From Phycisphaerales bacterium (GTDB lineage Bacteria > Planctomycetota > Phycisphaerae > Phycisphaerales > UBA1924): a stretch of 64,000 bases of DNA. Below the pieces are notes generated by a model. It did no database searches. It was not told where the DNA came from and saw nothing but the letters and a program-made list of their open reading frames with translations. The DNA is taken from NCBI GenBank assembly GCA_029260345.1, contig JAJDDK010000008.1:124001-188000 (forward strand), written 5' to 3'. The translations under genes and the position numbers were made by a program. Every line of letters begins with the position of its first letter. Within the stretch, counting starts at the first letter, position 1. Positions 51,694 through 61,119 of this stretch are shown here, piece after piece.

Positions 51694-53016
51694 TTACGGG
51701 CACAGACCCCACGCCGCGAGCATCGACGCCAGATCAGAACCGTTGACCTCGCCATCGCCATTCAGATCGCTCGCGCACCCGCCTTCATCGACGCCTCCGG
51801 CCTCGCGTGCAATCGCAAGCACGTGCTCTGCGGGAAGTGAGTAGTTGTACACCTGCATGCGGCCCAAAAGGCCATCCATCGAATCGCTGTTGACCCCGTT
51901 GGGATCCCGTCCAATCCAAATATCGACGACGGCGTTCAGGAATCCCAGCCCGGTCGCGTCATCGGCAGAAACGAGCGCGCCGTTCAGATACCAGCGGGCG
52001 CCATCCACTTCCGATCGATCGCAGGTGAAGGCGAGGTGATTCCAATCATCCGGCGATGAGCCGAGGGAGAGTCCCGGTGAATCGAACTGCATACTCCACC
52101 CAACGGCGTTGAAGCGCACACTGCCGCCGGCCGCAAAGAGCACTTTCCATCCTCCGCTGAGATTGGCGGCGTCGAGAATGGTGTCCTTGTCGCCGGTGTC
52201 GGCCTGCGCTCGCCGAATGGAGAATGCGATCGTGAAGTCGCTGGTGCCAAGCTCGAAGAACTCTGACGCGGGAATGTGAGCGGCGCCGTTTTGACCCGCA
52301 TTCTCCTGAACACGCAGGACCTGCCCCATCTGAAATGGCACCCCGTTGGTGTGATCGCGAAACTCCGTATTGATTCCAATAATCGCATCGGCGCCCGACA
52401 CGTTATCAATGCCGTTACCCTCAAACTGGTACTCATGCACCATCGCTTCAATGGGGTTCGCGACAAGCACGCGCATGCGATCTCGACTGCTCGACGCGGT
52501 CGCATTCACCGTGATCGTGCGGCGATTGGCGGCGATTTCAAACGAATCCGGCATGAGTTCAAGAGCGCCATCAACATCATAAAATGTGCCGCCCGCGCCA
52601 AGCGTGCCATCCGTGTCATTCATCGATTCATTCAGCACCAGGACGCCCAGAATCTCTGCGGTAAAGGTGATGGCGCCCGAGAGCGTGGCGCCTCCCCCGC
52701 CATCGCCGACTGGATCGAGGTGAACGTAGTACGACTTCACACGCTGACCATCCGCGATCTGCGCGGGAACCAAGGCGCCCTCTGAATCGATCAATCCGGC
52801 CGCGGCGTGATCCACATCAAATCCGCCCGAGACCACAAACTGTGACTCAAGGAAAACGCGAAATGAGTCCGAGCTCTCCAAGGCGCCGACGGCCACATCG
52901 GCCGGAGGCGAACTGAGCACTTCAATGCCGCTGCTGAAGGGCCCGAGAATATCGGCGCCACAGGTGGAAGCGGCTGCTGCTGCGAGGAGTGCGATGGCGG
53001 ATCGTGGATGGAACAT
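51694..53016 (-). CDS. Secreted LamG/concanavalin-like protein with C-terminal dockerin-like tag
   Basis: The 440-residue protein has a signal peptide (SAIALLAAAAASTCGA) and a LamG-like jelly-roll region (DFTIAFSIRRAQADTGDKDT; DDWNHLAFTCDR; VVDIWIGRDPNG). The tail has a single clear dockerin-like loop DLNGDGEVNGSDLASMLAAW, ending in GLCP. LamG domains often bind carbohydrate or protein ligands. The ATG at 53016 (GGAG upstream) is preferred over a start 17 codons earlier. It is divergent from the ECF sigma gene across 160 bp. Confidence 0.82.
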   Translation of the reverse strand: MFHPRSAIALLAAAAASTCGADILGPFSSGIEVLSSPPADVAVGALESSDSFRVFLESQFVVSGGFDVDHAAAGLIDSEGALVPAQIADGQRVKSYYVHLDPVGDGGGGATLSGAITFTAEILGVLVLNESMNDTDGTLGAGGTFYDVDGALELMPDSFEIAANRRTITVNATASSSRDRMRVLVANPIEAMVHEYQFEGNGIDNVSGADAIIGINTEFRDHTNGVPFQMGQVLRVQENAGQNGAAHIPASEFFELGTSDFTIAFSIRRAQADTGDKDTILDAANLSGGWKVLFAAGGSVRFNAVGWSMQFDSPGLSLGSSPDDWNHLAFTCDRSEVDGARWYLNGALVSADDATGLGFLNAVVDIWIGRDPNGVNSDSMDGLLGRMQVYNYSLPAEHVLAIAREAGGVDEGGCASDLNGDGEVNGSDLASMLAAWGLCP

Positions 53017-53176
53017 GATGTCTCTCCGAAACTGAATGCTGCGGAGCCGGATGGGCGACTGGCCCAAATCTGTTCAACCGGTGGTCCGCTGCCCAGACCT
53101 CGCCGTCCGCTCCTGATTCGCGCAGAGATTTCTTCAAATTCCTTTTTCGGTGCGTTAGACTCGGGGTGGAGGCCGC

Positions 53177-53749
53177 GTGGACGATTGCACGAAAGACATC
53201 ACTCAACTCGTCAATCTGCAAGGACTTGAGAACAGTGAAGCGGCCGCAGAGCTGCTTCCCGTGATCTATGACGAACTGCGCCGGATCGCCGGTTCGTATT
53301 TGCGGGATCGCTCGCCGGGGCACACGTTGCAGCCGACAGCCCTCGTCCATGAGGCCTATGTGCGGCTCGCCAACAACGAAAAACTTCGCGTCACAGACCG
53401 GGATCACTTCTTTGCCATCGCGGCGAAATCAATGCGCCATGTGCTCGCCGATCATGCGCGCGCCAAGGGACGCCTGAAGCGCGGCGGCGGGCAGGACCGA
53501 GTGACACTCAGCGGTCTCGCCTCCGATCTTGGCGAAGCCGACTTTGACGCGGCCGACATCGACGCGGCTCTGCACGAACTTGCTGAACTCAATGAGCGAC
53601 ATGCGACCATTGTCGAACTGCGCTTCTTCGCCGGCTTCACCATTGAGCAAGTGGCCACCTACCTGAACGTGTCAAAACGAACCGTCGATGACGACTGGAG
53701 TTTCGCGCGGGCGTGGCTTCGCAAACGACTTGCACTGGACGCCGCATGA
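53177..53749 (+). CDS. ECF-type RNA polymerase sigma factor (planctomycete kinase-associated group)
   Basis: The 190-residue protein starts at GTG (GGAGG 4 nt upstream). It has region 2 (YDELRRIAGSYLRDRSPGHT; LVHEAYVRLANNEKLRVTDR) and region 4 (LRFFAGFTIEQVATYLNVSK; RTVDDDWSFARAWLRKRL). The sequence belongs to the TIGR02999/Sig-70_X6 type common in planctomycetes and next to Ser/Thr kinases. It overlaps the kinase gene by 4 nt (ATGA at 53746), so the pair is co-translated. Regulation of the sigma by the kinase is established for similar families and inferred here. Confidence 0.92.
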   Translation: MDDCTKDITQLVNLQGLENSEAAAELLPVIYDELRRIAGSYLRDRSPGHTLQPTALVHEAYVRLANNEKLRVTDRDHFFAIAAKSMRHVLADHARAKGRLKRGGGQDRVTLSGLASDLGEADFDAADIDAALHELAELNERHATIVELRFFAGFTIEQVATYLNVSKRTVDDDWSFARAWLRKRLALDAA

Positions 53750-56328
53750 CCGATCGAGATCGTTACGCGCGCTTGCATTCGCTTTTTCGCGCGGCGCGCG
53801 AATTGCCCATCGATGAGCGGGAAGTGTTTCTTCAAGGCGAATGCGCCGATGACGAGGCGCTCAAACTCGAGATTGAAAGTCTCCTCAACCTCGCCGACCA
53901 AGAGAACGACCCGCTCAGCGATGGCGCCATTTCCAGCGGCGCACAATTCGCGGCGCTCTCGGAGCGACGATCCGCAAATCAGTCACCGGAAAACATGCCC
54001 GATGAAATCGGCGGATGCCGCATTCTGCGGCGGCTCGGCTCGGGCGGCATGGGAATCGTCTGGGAAGCGGAGCAAATTGAGCCGCACCGGCGCGTCGCAG
54101 TCAAAGTGCTCGGCTGGATCACGTCCGAATCCATCGTGCGGCGTTTTCGCCGAGAATCCGAAGCGCTGGCGATGCTCAAGCATCCCGGCGTCGCTCAAAT
54201 CTATGACTTTGGCATTGAAACGCGTTCGGGACAGGACACGCCGTACATCATCATGGAACTCGTCGAAGGGCTTCCGCTGAACGCTTATGCGCGGAAGAAC
54301 GGGCTGGACGCTGATGCGTGTCTCGAGCTCATTGCCACGATTTGTGCAGCCGTGGAGCACGCGCACCAGCGCGGCGTTATTCACCGCGACCTCAAACCCG
54401 ACAACATCCTCGTCGAGCCAACCGGTCAAACCAAAGTTCTTGACTTTGGAATCGCGCGCATCACGCAGGATGACATGAACCTGACGCGCGAGACCGAAGT
54501 CGGTCAGGTCGTTGGCACCGCCGCATACATGAGCCCCGAACAAGCCGCCGGAGATTCGGCGGAGATTGATACACGAAGCGATGTCTACGCGCTCGGCGCT
54601 ATTTTGTATGAATTGCTTTCCGGCAAACCACCGCACTCGGCGCAGGGCGGTTCGCTGCTTGAGCTGCTCAACGCGATTCGAGAGTCGACTCCTGCGCTCC
54701 TCGGGCGCACGGACCCGCGATTGCGGGGCGATGTCGAAACGATCGTCGCCAAAGCGCTTGAGAAGGACAAAGACAGGCGTTACCAATCCGCAGGCGAGCT
54801 TGCCGAGGATATCCGGCGGTATTTGAAAGACCTCCCGATCGCAGCGCATGCGCCAAGCGCGATCTATCAGCTTAAGAAATACGCGAAGCGCAATCGGCTG
54901 CTCATGTCGAGCCTCGCCATTGTGATTCTTTCACTCACTGTCGGATTTGGCGCCACCGGAATCGCGCTTTCGCGTGAATCGCGTCAGCGGGCGCGTGCCG
55001 AAGCCGAACTCCTCCGAGCAAACACGGCTCTTGGATATCTGGAATCAACACTCTTGAGCGTGACGCCAACCGAAGCGGCCGGGCTCGACACCGCGCTGAT
55101 GCGCACCATTCTTGATCGGGCCGCGGCGCGCGTGGATGAACAGCTTCAGGATCAACCCGAGATTCATGCGCAATTGCTATCGCTGTTCGGGCGCGCGTAC
55201 GGGCGCATCAGCGAGTTTGATCTTTCCGTCGAATACCTTGAGCGGTCCATCGCGCTTCTTGAGGAATTGCACGGCGCCGATTCGCCCGATCGGCTTCAAG
55301 CCATGTATGCCCTTGGCGGCACGCTCCGATTGGCTGGAGACTTAGAATCCGCCGCAACAGTGATCGACGACGCGCTGCGCATCCAGGCCGACAATGTGAC
55401 TGAAAGCAAAGACCTCTTTGACTCTCTGCATGAACGAGGCCAGATCTGTATCGGCATGGGCGACTTTGAAGAGGCGTTGAATCACGCCGATGAAGCGATT
55501 GCACTCGTCAACAACGACACCGATGTCGTTGATGAAGGACGGGTGCGGACGCTTCGCGGGCACGCACTGCGGCATCTTGGTCGCCTCGATGATGCTGCGG
55601 CGGAGTACGCCGCGAGCTTTTCTATCTATGAAGATGCCGGCCTCGACAACACGCTCGAATTTGCGGATGTCACCAATTCACTCGCGCTCATTCATCGGCA
55701 GCGAAACGAATTTGCTGAGGCTGAACTTCTCTACAAGCGAGCGCTCGCGATTCGGCAATCCATTGATCCGCGCCCCGATCCCGGCGTCGCGGCGATGCTG
55801 AACAACCTGGGGCGCGCCCTCATCGTTCAGCAGAAAACAGATGAAGCGGCGGACATCGTGCGCCAGTCAGTCGACATGCACATCGCCCTGTTTGGCAAGG
55901 AGCACTTCGGCACGGCCATCGCGATTGTGACGCTCGCAGAAGTACAAGGTCAGCAGGGCCGCGTGGATGAATCGCTCGAGAATTACGACGAAGGGCTGGT
56001 GTTGATGGAGCGGTTGCTGGGCGAAGATCACCCGCATCTCGTGACTCTTGCCAACAACAAGTGCATCGTCCTGTGTCAGGCTGGACGCTTCGAGGAAGCC
56101 CTTCTCATTCTCGACGGCGCATTGCGCACCGTGGAAGAACGCGACCTGCCGCCGGCGACCTACCGGGCGCCGCTGCTCGTGCGCAAAGCACAGGCCACGC
56201 GCGGCTTGGGGCGATTCGACGAAGCCGCACGCCTCGAACAGGATGCGCTTGATTCCTTTCCGCCTGACGATCCCCGCCGCGCCGCCTTGTTCGATTCGAT
56301 CGCTGCGCGAGAGTCGGATTCTGATTAA
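53746..56328 (+). CDS. Ser/Thr protein kinase with TPR domain, partner of the ECF sigma factor
   Basis: The 860-residue protein has an N-terminal helical region, a kinase domain (LGSGGMGIVWEAEQIE, VAVKVLG, HRDLKPDNILVEP, DFGIARI, YMSPEQAAGD), a single membrane helix (LMSSLAIVILSLTVGFGATG) and about ten extracytoplasmic TPR-like repeats (for example ERSIALLEELHGADSPDRLQ; YKRALAIRQSIDPRPDPGV). This layout lets an outside signal act through the TPRs on the kinase inside. The overlap with the sigma gene supports a phospho-switch on the ECF. No other partner protein is nearby. A symmetrical terminator follows at 56329-56375. Confidence 0.93.
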   Translation: MTDRDRYARLHSLFRAARELPIDEREVFLQGECADDEALKLEIESLLNLADQENDPLSDGAISSGAQFAALSERRSANQSPENMPDEIGGCRILRRLGSGGMGIVWEAEQIEPHRRVAVKVLGWITSESIVRRFRRESEALAMLKHPGVAQIYDFGIETRSGQDTPYIIMELVEGLPLNAYARKNGLDADACLELIATICAAVEHAHQRGVIHRDLKPDNILVEPTGQTKVLDFGIARITQDDMNLTRETEVGQVVGTAAYMSPEQAAGDSAEIDTRSDVYALGAILYELLSGKPPHSAQGGSLLELLNAIRESTPALLGRTDPRLRGDVETIVAKALEKDKDRRYQSAGELAEDIRRYLKDLPIAAHAPSAIYQLKKYAKRNRLLMSSLAIVILSLTVGFGATGIALSRESRQRARAEAELLRANTALGYLESTLLSVTPTEAAGLDTALMRTILDRAAARVDEQLQDQPEIHAQLLSLFGRAYGRISEFDLSVEYLERSIALLEELHGADSPDRLQAMYALGGTLRLAGDLESAATVIDDALRIQADNVTESKDLFDSLHERGQICIGMGDFEEALNHADEAIALVNNDTDVVDEGRVRTLRGHALRHLGRLDDAAAEYAASFSIYEDAGLDNTLEFADVTNSLALIHRQRNEFAEAELLYKRALAIRQSIDPRPDPGVAAMLNNLGRALIVQQKTDEAADIVRQSVDMHIALFGKEHFGTAIAIVTLAEVQGQQGRVDESLENYDEGLVLMERLLGEDHPHLVTLANNKCIVLCQAGRFEEALLILDGALRTVEERDLPPATYRAPLLVRKAQATRGLGRFDEAARLEQDALDSFPPDDPRRAALFDSIAARESDSD

Positions 56329-56375
56329 AAGACTGGATGCGACTGTTGATGAGCCGCATCCAGCGCATTGTCTTT
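56329..56375. terminator. Bidirectional terminator between kinase-TPR and sulfatase genes
   Basis: CTGGATGCG (56333-56341) pairs with CGCATCCAG (56355-56363), with AAAAG on the left and GTCTTT on the right, between two convergent genes. The T and A runs are short, so this is a moderate call. Confidence 0.6.
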
Positions 56376-56411
56376 ACTCCACGTATTCGCGGCAATTACG
56401 AATGTTGCTCG

Positions 56412-58070
56412 TTAGTTGCCGGTCGGGATCGGAATATTGACGCCGTCCTTCTCGAGTTGTTCACGAATATGCATGAAGCGGAAGTAGTTTGAAAGCTCGA
56501 TCGGCCCTGTGTACGACTCGCTTTGCATTGGACGGGGCGGGTAGTCGATGTACGTTTTCATCTTCTTCTTGATCGATTCGCTGATGGTCACCATGACCCA
56601 AGTGCGCTCCGTGAAGTTATTCATGAAGATGTCGTAGCGTTCCTGCGGATCCTGCCACAAATCAAAAACTTGCGGCACCGTGGCGGCGTACTTCTCAGCA
56701 CCCTTCCATCCGAGGTTGGAATCAACCGCGAGGCCGCCGGTCGCCTGACCATCGTCGCCGCGCAGATTGAAGAGCGCCTTGTAGTTGCCCACGCGGGCCG
56801 CGCCCGGCGTCAACTCATTCTCGGTGAAATAAAACCACGAGCCGCGCTCGCTCTTGCCAGTGCCAAACAGCACCGGCGACATGTCGTAGCTGTCGAAAAT
56901 GATCGGCTGGCCGTCGCGATCGTTCTCAGGAAGATCCACTCCGGCGACCGACGCAAAGGTGGCCATCAAATCGAGACCGCCGAGGATGTCATGGTTCTTG
57001 GTGTTGGCTTTGATCTTGCCGGGCATCCAGGCGATGGCGGGCACACGGTTGCCGCCTTCGCGAACGGTGCCCTTGGTGCCGCGGAACGGCGTGTAACCGG
57101 CGTCGGGATACACATCCTGCCAGGCGCCGTTGTCCGTCGTGTAAATGACCAGTGTGTTCTTGTCGAGACCCAGCGAACGCACTTTCTCCATGATGCGGCC
57201 GATGCGCGAATCAAGCTCCACGGCCGAGTCGGCATACTTGGACTTGGACATCGACTTGTGCTCGTAATCCGGGTGCGGCATGTTCGGCTGGTGCAGCTTC
57301 ATGAAGTTCACACTCATGAAGAACGGCGCCTTCGACTTCGCCGCAGAGTCGAGATACTCCAGCGCGGCCTTTTCGACGTAGCCATCAAAAAACGGAATGC
57401 CGACGACGCCGATCGGATACTCGGGCGTGCTCTCGTTGGGCTTGTCCACGTACTGGCCGTTGATCTTGAATTCCTCAACCGCCTTTTCGCCCGCCTTTCC
57501 GGACAGAGCGCCAATCGTCACTTTCTTGAACATCGCCCGCAATTCAGGACTCATGTCGGGGAACCACGTCGGGTCCGCATAGGTGTATGCGTTCAGGTGA
57601 TACAGGCCGACGTACTTCATCTCGTCATAGCCCTGCGCGTTAGGGAGCGCGTAATCCGCTTCGCCGAGGTGCCACTTGCCGGTGAAGAACGTGTTGTAGC
57701 CCGCTTTCTTGAGAACAGAGGCGAGCGTCCACTCCGCTGCGGGCAATCCGCCGCCTTGCCCCTGAAAGGCGACGGTGGTCATGCCGCTGCGATTGGGAAT
57801 GCGCCCGGTCTGCATCGCCGCGCGTCCGGGCGTGCAACTCGGCTGCGCATAGAACGAGAAGAAGGTCATGCCTTCTTCAGCGAGCCGATCAATGTTCGGC
57901 GTGGGCATGCCGCGCCCAACGCCGCCGCCGTACGGCCCGAGATCGCCGTAGCCGGTGTCATCAGAAACAATCATGATGATGTTTGGTTTGTCGGTTTGCT
58001 GGGCCATCGCATGCGCGCATGAAACGAGCATCGATGCGACCGCCAGGCAACCTGCGGTGAACATTCGCAT
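56412..58070 (-). CDS. Exported S1-family sulfatase (arylsulfatase type)
   Basis: The 552-residue protein has a signal peptide (FTAGCLAVASMLVSCAHAMA) and the sulfatase core. IIMIVSDDTGYGDLGPYGG supplies metal ligands Asp37-38. The signature PSCTPGRAAMQTGR has Cys79, the site for oxidation to formylglycine. FFTGKWHLGEAD and TDNGAWQDVYPD complete the active site. Such enzymes hydrolyse sulfate esters, consistent with a marine planctomycete degrading sulfated polysaccharides, though the substrate class is not resolved. No formylglycine-generating enzyme is in the window. Start at Met4 of the longer frame has GGAG at good spacing. Confidence 0.92.
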   Translation of the reverse strand: MRMFTAGCLAVASMLVSCAHAMAQQTDKPNIIMIVSDDTGYGDLGPYGGGVGRGMPTPNIDRLAEEGMTFFSFYAQPSCTPGRAAMQTGRIPNRSGMTTVAFQGQGGGLPAAEWTLASVLKKAGYNTFFTGKWHLGEADYALPNAQGYDEMKYVGLYHLNAYTYADPTWFPDMSPELRAMFKKVTIGALSGKAGEKAVEEFKINGQYVDKPNESTPEYPIGVVGIPFFDGYVEKAALEYLDSAAKSKAPFFMSVNFMKLHQPNMPHPDYEHKSMSKSKYADSAVELDSRIGRIMEKVRSLGLDKNTLVIYTTDNGAWQDVYPDAGYTPFRGTKGTVREGGNRVPAIAWMPGKIKANTKNHDILGGLDLMATFASVAGVDLPENDRDGQPIIFDSYDMSPVLFGTGKSERGSWFYFTENELTPGAARVGNYKALFNLRGDDGQATGGLAVDSNLGWKGAEKYAATVPQVFDLWQDPQERYDIFMNNFTERTWVMVTISESIKKKMKTYIDYPPRPMQSESYTGPIELSNYFRFMHIREQLEKDGVNIPIPTGN

Positions 58071-58252
58071 GGTTTCCATCTCCGTGAGGCATTCAGAACG
58101 GCGCGCTCTCCGCCGGGCGTCGCCGTCTGAATCATTCTTGAATCAGACGGCGGCAGTATATGTAGAAAACCACAATCGACGGACTTACAGGGCGGCGGCA
58201 AAGCGCTTGTTCATAAATCCCTGACCGGATTCGGACATGTGAGCTGCGAGCT

Positions 58253-59122
58253 TTACGGCGCTTCGCACCGATCCTCCGGCAGCGGTTCAAAGAGAATGTT
58301 CACGACCGTCCAATCACCATTGACTCTCATGAGCTGCATGTAGTCAAACCACACAGCGCCGGTCAGTTTCGCAATGGCAACGTTGTCGCGAATCTCGTAC
58401 ACCTCAATATCGCACCGCGCTTTGCCCGGATCAAAGCCAAGCACGCGATTGAACGTCTCGCCGAGAATTCGAATCTCTTCCCACGTGATCGGCCGAAAAT
58501 AGTCAAACCCCTCGCCTTCACGCCACTGCTCGACGGTTCGTTTCGAAAGGCTCGGGTGACAGGTCGCCTGCACTTTGTCGCCATCGACCTCGTAGAACCC
58601 GATGCAGTAGTCGCGGACAACCTGACGAATCTCATCTTCGCCTTCTCGCGTCGGCGCCGGCGGCGCAGCGCCATTTTCATCGAGAATGATGACCGCCGAA
58701 TCCGCAATCAGCCAGCGCCCGTCAAAATGCGCGAGGTGAAGGAAATCGACGACATCCTCCATGACGACGACGGCCGCGGCGGACCATTGCTCGACGTCAA
58801 ACACAGTGATGTCGCATCGGCCACTTTCAGGATGGTCACGCTTCGTTTCGTTGAGCCGCGTGCCGTAGAACTGCAACCGATCGTGGTCATACGGGCGCAC
58901 CCATTCGTCACTCGGGCGTCCCCAATAGGTATTCGCCACGGCGCGACGCGCGATGTCGTGATGAGCGCGAGACTGCACCGTTTCCACATCGCCAGCGTAC
59001 TTTGCATCGACGTATTCCCGAATCGCCGACTCAACGGCTTGCTCAGTGATCGGCTCCGATGCCATCGCCGTGGCAGACGACGCCCCGAAAACGATCGCGG
59101 CCAACCAAAACTTTCCATTCAT
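58253..59122 (-). CDS. Exported protein with two NTF2-like (lumazine-binding-like) domains
   Basis: The 289-residue protein has a signal peptide (KFWLAAIVFGASSATAMA) and two similar halves: ESAIREYVDAKYAGDVETVQ then VVMEDVVDFLHLAHFDGRW, and RQVVRDYCIGFYEVDGDKVQ then LTGAVWFDYMQLMRVNGDW. Each resembles the NTF2-like fold of the putative lumazine-binding family, which binds small molecules. It follows the kelch gene by 20 nt and probably belongs to the same operon. The ATG at 59122 has GGAG upstream. Confidence 0.8.
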   Translation of the reverse strand: MNGKFWLAAIVFGASSATAMASEPITEQAVESAIREYVDAKYAGDVETVQSRAHHDIARRAVANTYWGRPSDEWVRPYDHDRLQFYGTRLNETKRDHPESGRCDITVFDVEQWSAAAVVVMEDVVDFLHLAHFDGRWLIADSAVIILDENGAAPPAPTREGEDEIRQVVRDYCIGFYEVDGDKVQATCHPSLSKRTVEQWREGEGFDYFRPITWEEIRILGETFNRVLGFDPGKARCDIEVYEIRDNVAIAKLTGAVWFDYMQLMRVNGDWTVVNILFEPLPEDRCEAP

Positions 59123-59142
59123 TTGAGTGCTCCCGAAGTAAT

Positions 59143-60222
59143 TCAATTCTGTGCGGATGAAAGATCAAGGACGACCCAGTCGGTGTACCGCCCTTCACGC
59201 GAGTTTCCGAAACCCAGATAAAACCGGTTTGAATCCGGATCAGCGAATCCGACGCCCGACGACCGGCGCGGCGGTCCGTTCTCATCAGACTGTTGCGTCA
59301 CCGTCCATGCGCCGGTCTCATCACGAACAACCGTGACAAGTCCCGGCACGTTTGTGCGCGCATCGGCGGTGCCGCACCAGATCACGAGCCGATCGGTTTC
59401 GTCGTCGAATGCGAACATGGCGTTCCGCCGGCCGATTGGGGGATCATCAATCTCAATCAATCTCCATTTCGGAGATTCGCCGCGAACGGAAAGCGCCCAA
59501 AGCTCCTGCGACATGGGCATCGGGTTCTCTGCCGAACCGGGCGTCTGGCCACTCAACATGATCAGTTCACCGCGATCAGAATCGAACCCATATGAGGAGC
59601 CGAACCGCGGGCCGGGTTGCGCTTCGCTTGCAAGCTCAGTCCACGTAACGCGATGTTCATCATCAAACGTTCCGATCCACGTGTCGCTGAGGAATCCGGT
59701 CGGCGCGGCGCCATGGGTGACGATCAACGCGCCGATCTTCGGATCGAACGCGAAGGCGTGCAGCGCTCGAGCCGCCGGCGGGTTGAGTTGCTCAACGCGA
59801 GTGAACGCAAGTATGTCGCCGTCAAGTTCGGCACAAAAAAGCTCGTTGTTCGTCGCGAAATTCGCGCCATAACCACCGAAGAGGTACGCATGGTCGGCGC
59901 CGCGTGCCTGTGCCACGCGCCTTGAACCGGCTGGGCTCGGCACATCACCCTCGAGCGTGAGCGGCTTCCACGCCTTGGACTTGAGATCGAACGCCCATGC
60001 ATCTCCAAGTGGCCCCCCCTGCGGCTCGTAACCAGATCCGCCAAAGATGACCACCTGATCACCGAAGATCATTAAGCTCTGATGTTCGCGTGCCGCAGGA
60101 CCATCGTCAGTCCATTCAATGCGATCCGGCCAAGAGACGGCTTGATCGTTGAACTCGGCGCTGGCGAAGGTGGCAACCGACGCATAGCAAACGATTGCTG
60201 TGAAACATGATCCCTCATTCAT
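59143..60222 (-). CDS. Exported kelch-type beta-propeller protein
   Basis: The 359-residue protein has a signal peptide (FTAIVCYASVATFASA) and repeats with the kelch pattern of hydrophobic strands, double Gly and Trp, such as SLMIFGDQVVIFGGSGYEPQ, DAWAFDLKSKAWKPLTLEGD, AYLFGGYGA and LIMLSGQTPG. Six to seven such units would form a propeller. GGAG lies 8 nt before the ATG. It is 20 nt upstream of the NTF2-like gene, and a wHTH regulator gene is 116 nt further up on the same strand. Function is unknown. Confidence 0.83.
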   Translation of the reverse strand: MNEGSCFTAIVCYASVATFASAEFNDQAVSWPDRIEWTDDGPAAREHQSLMIFGDQVVIFGGSGYEPQGGPLGDAWAFDLKSKAWKPLTLEGDVPSPAGSRRVAQARGADHAYLFGGYGANFATNNELFCAELDGDILAFTRVEQLNPPAARALHAFAFDPKIGALIVTHGAAPTGFLSDTWIGTFDDEHRVTWTELASEAQPGPRFGSSYGFDSDRGELIMLSGQTPGSAENPMPMSQELWALSVRGESPKWRLIEIDDPPIGRRNAMFAFDDETDRLVIWCGTADARTNVPGLVTVVRDETGAWTVTQQSDENGPPRRSSGVGFADPDSNRFYLGFGNSREGRYTDWVVLDLSSAQN

Positions 60223-60338
60223 TCAATTGCTCCGTTTCCATTCGGTCATTGGGATTGCCTCGACTCGCGGGCGAATCAAATCGAATTGTGCAGCCACGAC
60301 GCCGCACCAATGCAACGACTTTCGTCTGCAATCGCCCG

Positions 60339-60929
60339 TCAGCGAGGACCGTGCGACATGATCGTGGTCGCGTGAATCAATTGCGTGCCTGGGCGTCGCT
60401 CGCGCGACATCAGGAAGTCCCGAAGCTCATCGAGTTTGTGGTTGAACGTTTCGAGTTCGTCGTCGTTGAGCCAGCCGCTCTTGGTCACCATGAATGTGTC
60501 GCGCAAGGGTCCGCGTGTAACGGGATTTGATTTTGCGGCGCGCGCGAATGATCGAGCCGCGTTTCGTGCGGCACTGGCCACAAGGTTGTTGATCGCATCG
60601 GTGACGTCTGGGTTCTTCGCGTCGTATACGAATCGCAGATCTGAATCCGCTTCGTAGAGCCGCGCATCCCGGCGCGCGGTTTCAACCGTCCCCGCGCGGG
60701 AGATGAGGCCGAGACTCTCCAGCACATCGAAATGACGGTAGAGCGACCCCGGGCGGCGACCGATGCGGTCGGCGACGTCACGGATGGTGCGGGCCCCGCC
60801 CCACGCGATCGCGCTCAGAATCGCGAACCGGGTCGGGTCGGCAAGGGCGTTGATCGTCGCCGCATCGGTGATCTCGGCCCGAGATGGAGCTGATTGAGGT
60901 TGCCGGGTTTTAATCTGCTGAGATGCCAT
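60339..60929 (-). CDS. ArsR-like winged-helix transcriptional regulator
   Basis: The 196-residue protein has a wHTH at residues 22-95: ATINALADPTRFAILSAIAW, TIRDVADRIGRRPGSLYRH and LGLISRAG, then a helical C-terminal part. It lies just upstream of, and on the same strand as, the kelch and NTF2-like genes, so it may control them and itself. Its start codon lies inside a perfect 8-bp inverted repeat (60911-60940), a likely autoregulatory site. No Shine-Dalgarno precedes the ATG, so a leaderless transcript is possible. Cys ligands for metal are absent from the visible helices. Confidence 0.85.
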   Translation of the reverse strand: MASQQIKTRQPQSAPSRAEITDAATINALADPTRFAILSAIAWGGARTIRDVADRIGRRPGSLYRHFDVLESLGLISRAGTVETARRDARLYEADSDLRFVYDAKNPDVTDAINNLVASAARNAARSFARAAKSNPVTRGPLRDTFMVTKSGWLNDDELETFNHKLDELRDFLMSRERRPGTQLIHATTIMSHGPR

Positions 60930-60940
60930 TGTGCAGATTA
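60911..60940. promoter_or_regulatory. Perfect 8-bp inverted repeat over the regulator start
   Basis: TAATCTGC (60911-60918) and GCAGATTA (60933-60940) are perfect complements separated by 14 bases, and the ATG at 60929 lies between them. The geometry suits a dimeric wHTH operator that blocks its own transcription. Confidence 0.55.
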
Positions 60941-61119
60941 TTGGGAGAACTCGGCCGACGGTTGCAGGCGTTGACGGGAGCTCATCCCGAAATCCACAAA
61001 TGGCCTCATGTTCAAGCGGGAGGCTCGACGGCGATCACATGTCGTCACGGACAAAGGAGCGGCCGCACCGTATATTTTGAAGACAGGCTCGTTGGCATGA
61101 CACGCATGGCGAACTTATT

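Noticed and set aside
56523-58022. A 499-codon frame on the plus strand across the sulfatase
   Set aside because: It is antisense to a gene with clear sulfatase motifs, is rich in His/Arg/Val, and shows no domain. It is a high-GC shadow.
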